DNA from: Tigriopus japonicus
Taxonomy: Eukaryota; Arthropoda; Copepoda; Harpacticoida; Harpacticidae
Direction: 5' to 3'
NCBI GenBank assembly: GCA_010645155.1
Contig: CM021314.1
Coordinates: 8,880,292 to 8,944,291, forward strand
Length of the DNA stretch: 64,000 nucleotides
Below, piece by piece: positions 58,501 through 64,000 of the stretch (positions are counted from its first letter, which is position 1; each line of letters begins with the position of its first letter). Position numbers and translations under genes: made by a program. Under the pieces are notes generated by a model. The model was not told the origin of the DNA. It saw nothing but the letters and a program-made list of their open reading frames with translations, and made no database searches.

Positions 58501-61500
58501 ATGTGTTAATATCAATACCTTCACTACACACGAGTGAACAAGTACGATTCAAAATCGAAAATAAAGCTGGAGCGATCTTTTGGAACATTGCTTTCAGAAT
58601 CAGCCGAGACAAGTATTTGAACGAAATTTACATGCTTTCGTACCTCAGGTTTTGAAGCCTGTACATGAAGTGGGAGGAGTTGGTACACCATGAAGGCGTT
58701 GACAAATAATCCTGTAGTCGCCATCAGATTGGTTCACTAGGCTATCCTTGTGTGTATGTGGGCGTGAATGTCCTTGAAAGTGGATTTTCTATTCATTATG
58801 AGTAGCTCAAGCGTTTCGAGTTTCTCGGAAAGATAGCGACAGTAATGGGATGGATAGTGGCAGCATTGTGGAACTATTCTCTCATCGAGGATTGTCAACT
58901 CGATTGCTCAGGGGGATTAAATAGAAGCCTCAGATTTCTGTGTAAACTCATTATCATTAATCTTGATTTTTCCCTCCCTTGTGCAACATCAATGAATGCA
59001 TCCATCTATTGGTCGTGCGTCTTGTTGTCGGCCTGAATTTTCTCCCTTGGCTATGTATCTACATGGCTAGCACTGTGGGTGTGGGTGTGGGTGTACCAGT
59101 GTGCGAAGCACTGTATGTCTGAGAAGTAGAATCTTTGGCCTCGTTTGAGTCCTCAACTACTGCCCGTGGTTCTGATCCGACGATCTCTCAAGCCCTCCAA
59201 GTAGTGAGAGTGTTCCTCGGTGAGCTGTACCACGACTCCGAATCCTACTTCTACGACTACTACTACTATTATTACCACCACCACGGCCAACTCTGACACC
59301 ACCACCACCATCTCCTCCTCCTTCTTTTCGTTCCTCTGATCCAGTGTGGGTTGAGTGTTCCACGTTCTTATTGCCTGTGCTTATGCTTGTTCCTCTTCGT
59401 CGTCTTGTTCCTGTCCTCCTCTCGCTTCTCCTCGAAATACCCCTCGTAAGCTCGACTTTTGGGACTATTCTTCATTGACCTAGCCATGCTTGTTCGTGCA
59501 TCGTCGTGGGTTTTTGGGCTAGGCTGACGAGCCTTTGTGGTTTCAAGCGGCAGTGTGCCCGTGAACGAGCCAAGAACTCCCAACAGAGTTGGAAAGCTCC
59601 CAGTGAAAAGAAGAAGAGGGAAAAAAGAAAACGAAAAGAGAGCCCGGCGTGCGACGATCCCGACCAACCACCAAGTCAGGGGGAAAAAGGAGGAGGAGGA
59701 GGAGGAGGAGTGGAAGGGGGAGTAGTCGTTGTCGCTCTTGTTGTTGGGCTGCTGTCAGGTGCCGTGGGATTAGACAGAGGACGAATCATCCTAGTGTGAT
59801 GACAGCAGCCTCAACAACCGGCTCCTTCTCTTGAGGCATTAGTGCCGGTCTCGGCCTCTTCTCCCTGCTTCTTGTCCTCTTCCTTCTATTCAAAAAGAGC
59901 TGCCCGATGCTCCCCGTCAAGTGTACCCAGAGAATGGAAAAAATCAATACACACAGAGTATGTGTATGTAGTATGGAGAGAAGAACAAGAACAAGAAGAA
60001 GAAGACGAAAGAGAAGAAGAGAGTGTCGTTCGTCGGTGAAGTGAAGGTTCACCGAGGCCAAAGGGGGCGCGCCAGAGATTCTGGTTGTCCGGGGTGCCAG
60101 ACCTGGGCATTGATTGTAACAGCTCGAGCAGTAGTGAGCAGCAACTTGAAGCGATCGAAGACGACAAAAATGTTCTGCTTCCCAAACGGCGACTCACTCG
60201 ACTCCATACGGGTGAAAATGGACTTAGCGGGTTGAGTCGTCGAGCATTGGGCCACCGGGAGAAAAATTACCACCACCACCATCACCACCACGAGCAAGAA
60301 GGCAGTAAATGATCTTAGTTACGACCACGATTCCCCACTCCTCCTCCTCCTCCTCCTCTTCTACTTCTTCTTCCACCACGATGATCACTGGCATCATCAC
60401 CAGTCGACGTCTCATGGCAAAGTCAAACCAGTCGGCCGAACTGATGAAAACGGGGAAAGTAGACAAAAATCGTGAAAAATCTACCAACTCTGAGCTAAAA
60501 AAGAAGGGAATCGTTTCATTGGGTTTCACCCGAGCCCCAAACTCTTTGCGATCCTGACTAGTTCGCTGGCTCATGCTTGTTTCGTTGGAAAAAAATACAT
60601 TCTCCATGTTCGACGAGGATGTTTGAATGGGTTGTTGAGACTTGAACGGGCCCCAAGAATGTCTGAGTCGGATCCCGGATTGAAAAGGAACATTCATCGC
60701 TGTCGAAATTCTTGCCCAAGTTGCTAGCCGAAACGGAAACTCATCCTTCCCGTGACTAGATCGGACTGATGAACGGATGTTTGTACTCTTGTAAATCATA
60801 GTTCTCTCACCACCACCACGTGTCAGATTGCCTCTTGCTTTGGCCACGTTCCATTTGTTTTTCAGCGACTATGGGCACTATCTCTTGTCGTAATGTTAGC
60901 CAGAGAATGAAACCATGTTTCATCTATCACCTTCCTCTCATACTACTCACTTACAACTACATTCAGCGTTCTATGGAAGTTCCACGAACGGCTGACATTT
61001 CTCCGTACCCTTTGTGGGTTTGAGATTACTTTATCTCCTTTCAAAAGCTCCTCAAAATATCACTAAGTTCGTCAAAGTTAAAACTTTTCTTCCTTCAACT
61101 CTCTTGAGCAATGGAGTGGAGGGGAAAAGCTTATTTTTTTCAGACTCCCACAATCTGTTGACTGCTCAAATATGACAGGCCAACTAAAAGCACCAAAGTT
61201 CAAGACCAGATTCGAAACTTTTCGCAAGCGCTAACAGCCAACCATAGAGGCTGGTGTTTCCAGCCTGTCAGGCTCTTACTTTTCCGCAGAGTTTCCATTC
61301 GCATTTTTCATATTGCCATACATATCTGATGAGCACGACACCACGGTTCAGAAAGATTTTTCGCTTAGGTTTTAAGACACCCAGTAAGTCTCGACCGGAC
61401 ACAGGGAGTCTCCGAATTCTTTCTCTACTCATTCCACCTTCTCTTTGTGTACCTCTTTCCCGAGTCCTCTTCCTCTTCAACCTGTTTGACTTTGCATTAC

Positions 61501-62613
61501 TTGACTTCATTCCAGTGTCTCCTAAGTCGCTTTTTCCTATTCAAAACTATGCATCGAATGGAGAAAAAAAACCATCACCTGACTTTTACAAACCGGCATA
61601 GTAGGGAGCCTCGACAATTTCTCCCGATCTTGGCTTACTCCTCTACAATGACCCTTCTGAATGGTCCCCAACATTCGACTTGTGCACTAGTCGTGGCGAT
61701 GGTGGGGAGTACCTAGAACAAGAGAAACACTGAAACAAGATAGTAATAAAACCGCTCTAACGACACCGAGTTGGTCGTAAAAACCCTCTGTTCATTCGTT
61801 GGCTTCTGGTCCCAGAGCCTAACTGCCTAACACTGTCTCCCCTCCATAGCGTCACGCCAATGGTAGTTGGAAGGAGGAAAAAAAATCTTACTCATTTGCC
61901 ATAGAAATATATGAACCTCCTGTATCCGCCCACCTTTAAAGCGGACAGAAGGGTGGTTTGACGCCCAACATTTATTCGCGACTGGTTCCAATTTCGGTCG
62001 CTTTTTTCTCCACCTTGTGCCACAACCACAGAGAGAGAGACCGACAGACAAACAGACGAGTCGAGTTCTCGAGACTCTGATGAAATTCCAGGGTACATGG
62101 ACTTTGGACAAGCATTGTGGTTCATTCCTGGGGAGCCCTTAAGTGTTGGGTGGAACCTGACAGGGTGACACATGATTGTTGATTTGTGTCACTCAAATGA
62201 TCCACCTTTTTCAATCGGGAATGAACTTACTGTTTCGGCTCAAACACTAAATAGTTGTTTAATGGTAAAACATGGAACATTCAATCTTATTCTGCTGTTT
62301 GTATTTGAAGCTCTTATTTGGCGTATGGGGTCCCTACGAGAAAAATGTGAGCAATCTGCACCATGGGAATATTGTTCCCAGGATTGTTCCAACTCAATGA
62401 TTCGATTACACTCCTAGTATTTCTATCTCGGAAAACCACACGGTCAATTTTTCAGGAACGATTCAAAATGCGGGGGAAACGAAGCGTTGGGAACGTGAGG
62501 GAGCGAATGAGTTTGGGGGAGTTTTTAAGTTGATATACATCGTATATTCGGTTATTGAGCTAACCGGTGAATGACCATAAAGTTAACCCGTTTTTCTCTT
62601 TTCCTTTTTACAG
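52584..62613. other. Gene-poor stretch upstream of the right-edge gene
   Basis: No confident gene. It contains a GA microsatellite at about 52702-52724, a CTA/CAC/CTC-rich block at about 59246-59335, a GAG-rich block near 59690-59710 and CCT/CTT repeats at about 60335-60380. The region from about 59300 to 60400 is compositionally promoter- or exon-like and may hold 5' exons of the Pro/Gly-rich gene at the right edge, including the candidate at 60109. Confidence 0.4.
60109..60312 (+). CDS. Candidate coding exon near 60.1 kb, unrecognised
   Basis: The frame ending at the stop near 60312 has protein-like composition over about 65 codons: NSSSSSEQQLEAIEDDKNVL, then KRRLTRLHTG, then a run of seven His before the end. 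The plus-strand frame is open further up to 60085. A plausible acceptor (GGTGCCAG) ends near 60105. No clear donor or ATG was matched, so it may be the last exon of something, an alternative exon, or chance. The His run is encoded by a CAC/CAT repeat. Confidence 0.2.
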   Translation: MDCNSSSSSEQQLEAIEDDKNVLLPKRRLTRLHTGENGLSGLSRRALGHREKNYHHHHHHHEQEGSK

Positions 62614-62715
62614 ATTCCTGTCATTCTTTTTTACGTCAGACGGGTCCATCGCATTCAAAGTTATAAATTATTCAGTCCACAAACTAAAACAATCTGGTGA
62701 ACTCCCGCCTGAAAG

Positions 62716-63580
62716 ATTTCAACGCCACCCTGGAGGATCCAGTTCCCAACTGGAAGGGACATTTCCAAGGTCCCTTGGATACTGGCCCTTTGGGCGGCCC
62801 GCCCCCCAGTTTCACCACGCCTCCAGGACCCGGCACCCCAACGCTCTCAGGCCCAGGCACCCCTGGATTTCCAGGGAGTGGCTTTCCGGGGCCTTCGCCT
62901 GGGCCACCCCCACACACTCCTGGGGGAGGGCAATTGGTTCCATGTGGACCCTCGTCTGGGTCCCATGGCGGGTTTGTGGGCAGCCCGGCGGGAAATTCCG
63001 GGTCTTCCACCCCGGGACCGTGTGGACCTCCCCCTTCTAATATGTCTGGAGGCAGTGGTGGAGGAGGCGGGGGTGGAGGCATGTCGCTCATGGGTCCCAA
63101 TGGACCGATGCCGCCCATGAGCATGCATTCTGGACCCCCACTCCCGTGTGGAACGCCCAATCATTGTGGACCTGCCAATAGTTTTCATTCTAGCCAGTTC
63201 AATGGACTTGGACCCTGTGGACCCTGTGTGCCAAATTCCCCCTCAAATTGTGGTCCACCTGTTTCTAGTCACTTACGAGGACATTCACCCAGCCGCCCGG
63301 GATCTTCAGGTCCTCCATTTCATCCGAATGCTGGATCACCATTTCCACCGTTTGGGCCTGGTGGTCCTCCTCCCGGTATGATGGGGCCCATGGGTGGTGG
63401 TCCCAATGGTCCACCACCATTTATGGGTCCCCCTGGTCCAAACTTTGGTCCTCCTCATGGTCACGGGGGCAGTTTACATCCGGGAATGTCCCCTCAAGGG
63501 CCTTCTCATGGATCTCCCATGGGCCCTCATGGACCCATGCATGGTCCACCGCCCCCTTTCATGGACCGCATAGATCCTGG
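62716..63580 (+). CDS. Pro/Gly-rich coding exon of a gene leaving the window
   Basis: A long open plus-strand frame of about 290 codons is dominated by Gly, Pro, Ser, His and Met (GPMGGGPNGPPPFMGPPGPN). It ends at a good donor, CCTGG then GTAAGC, after PPPFMDRIDPG. The next exon begins at 63986 after TTTTCAG, in the right phase, adding FRGR before the window ends. The 5' border is uncertain: the frame has a stop at 62685 and no ATG until about 63040, so an upstream exon must supply the start. The acceptor used here (CTGAAAG, ending 62715) is one candidate; a stronger acceptor ends at 62613 but leads into an in-frame stop. Such disordered exons occur in transcription cofactors and RNA-binding proteins. 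I do not recognise the family. Confidence 0.6.
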
Positions 63581-63985
63581 GTAAGCAAGTTCATTGAATA
63601 TAACGTCATGTAGTTTGTCACTCGACCCTTCTTGCCAATCTGTCGACCCACCAATATGACTAGCAACCACTCTTATGGTTGGAGTGTCGGTGGTTGTTTG
63701 CACACCTACCTACCAAGAACTTGTACAAAATCGAGAAGGGGTCCTGATGGTCGTAGTTGTGGTCCTTCCCTGTGTCAGAACCTCATTTATTTGTACTTGC
63801 TTCGAGCACGAGCAACATGCTCCTCTCCCCAAAATCTAATTTGTTCCAATTTAGCCGGTAATGCAATGAAACTGATTTCCTACCCTTCCGTTTGTGACAT
63901 CCTCGAGGCTGACTCGCAGGGCGATGGGCTCTGTTCTGGCTCATCAATACCGATTACTGATTTGCTGCCCGGACTTACTTTTCAG
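63581..63985 (+). other. Intron of the right-edge Pro/Gly-rich gene
   Basis: Starts GTAAGCAAG and ends with a pyrimidine-rich TTACTTTTCAG. It contains no supported open frame. Confidence 0.65.
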
Positions 63986-64000
63986 GTTTCGAGGGAGACA
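63986..64000 (+). CDS. Start of the next exon of the Pro/Gly-rich gene, cut by the window edge
   Basis: Fifteen bases are visible. Joined to the exon ending at 63580 they complete a Gly codon and read Phe-Arg-Gly-Arg. Too short to identify the gene. Confidence 0.5.

Noticed and set aside
60224..60847. 207-codon minus-strand open frame
   Set aside because: Contains an acidic run made by GAG/GAA repeats (reverse of CTC/CTT) and Gly runs; no domain. A chance frame in low-complexity DNA.
62684..63160. Pro/Gly-rich minus-strand frame opposite the right-edge exon
   Set aside because: GGX/CCX codons give Pro/Gly on both strands. The plus frame is longer and ends at a good donor with a matching downstream acceptor.

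Overview
The window is animal nuclear DNA. It has GT-AG introns, mostly single-exon or intron-poor genes, AATAAA poly(A) signals, metazoan gene families (TENT5/FAM46 poly(A) polymerase, SBK-type kinase, eukaryotic TRMT5), many trinucleotide microsatellites and short non-autonomous hAT-like transposons. The short introns where they can be resolved (58-131 bp) and the His/Asn-rich and poly-Pro tails suggest an invertebrate, perhaps an arthropod such as a crustacean. The organism call is inference; nothing in the window fixes the species.

Layout. 1-4866 holds no clear protein gene; it carries a 131-bp foldback repeat near the left edge and a plausible non-coding first exon ending at a perfect GTGAGT donor (2982). 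4921-6516 is TENT5, a non-canonical poly(A) polymerase with a long low-complexity tail. 6517-23448 is gene-poor, with trinucleotide repeats just after TENT5 and a clean hAT-like element (22058-22313, perfect 8-bp target duplication). 23449-24699 encodes an unrecognised four-helix membrane protein with a poly-proline tail. 24700-39467 is again gene-poor: it holds a second hAT-like element nested in an older inverted-repeat element (25515-25989), a third TIR element (31907-32380), and a very AT-rich tract around 34.5-36.9 kb.

39468-45034 is the only dense part: three genes in 5.6 kb. An SBK-like kinase (+, two exons) converges tail-to-tail with a small Sel1-repeat membrane protein (-, four exons); their poly(A) signals lie about 50 bp apart. 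The Sel1 gene in turn diverges from TRMT5 (+) over a 378-bp shared promoter interval. 45035-62613 has no confident gene, only low-complexity CT/GA-rich stretches, a candidate small secreted protein (52341-52583) and a candidate exon near 60.1 kb. The right edge (about 62.7-63.58 kb) is a Pro/Gly-rich coding exon of a gene that continues out of the window.

No operon, CRISPR array, rRNA or tRNA gene was found. The genes do not form one pathway. TENT5 (mRNA tail extension) and TRMT5 (tRNA m1G37) are both RNA-modifying, but they lie about 37 kb apart and this looks coincidental.
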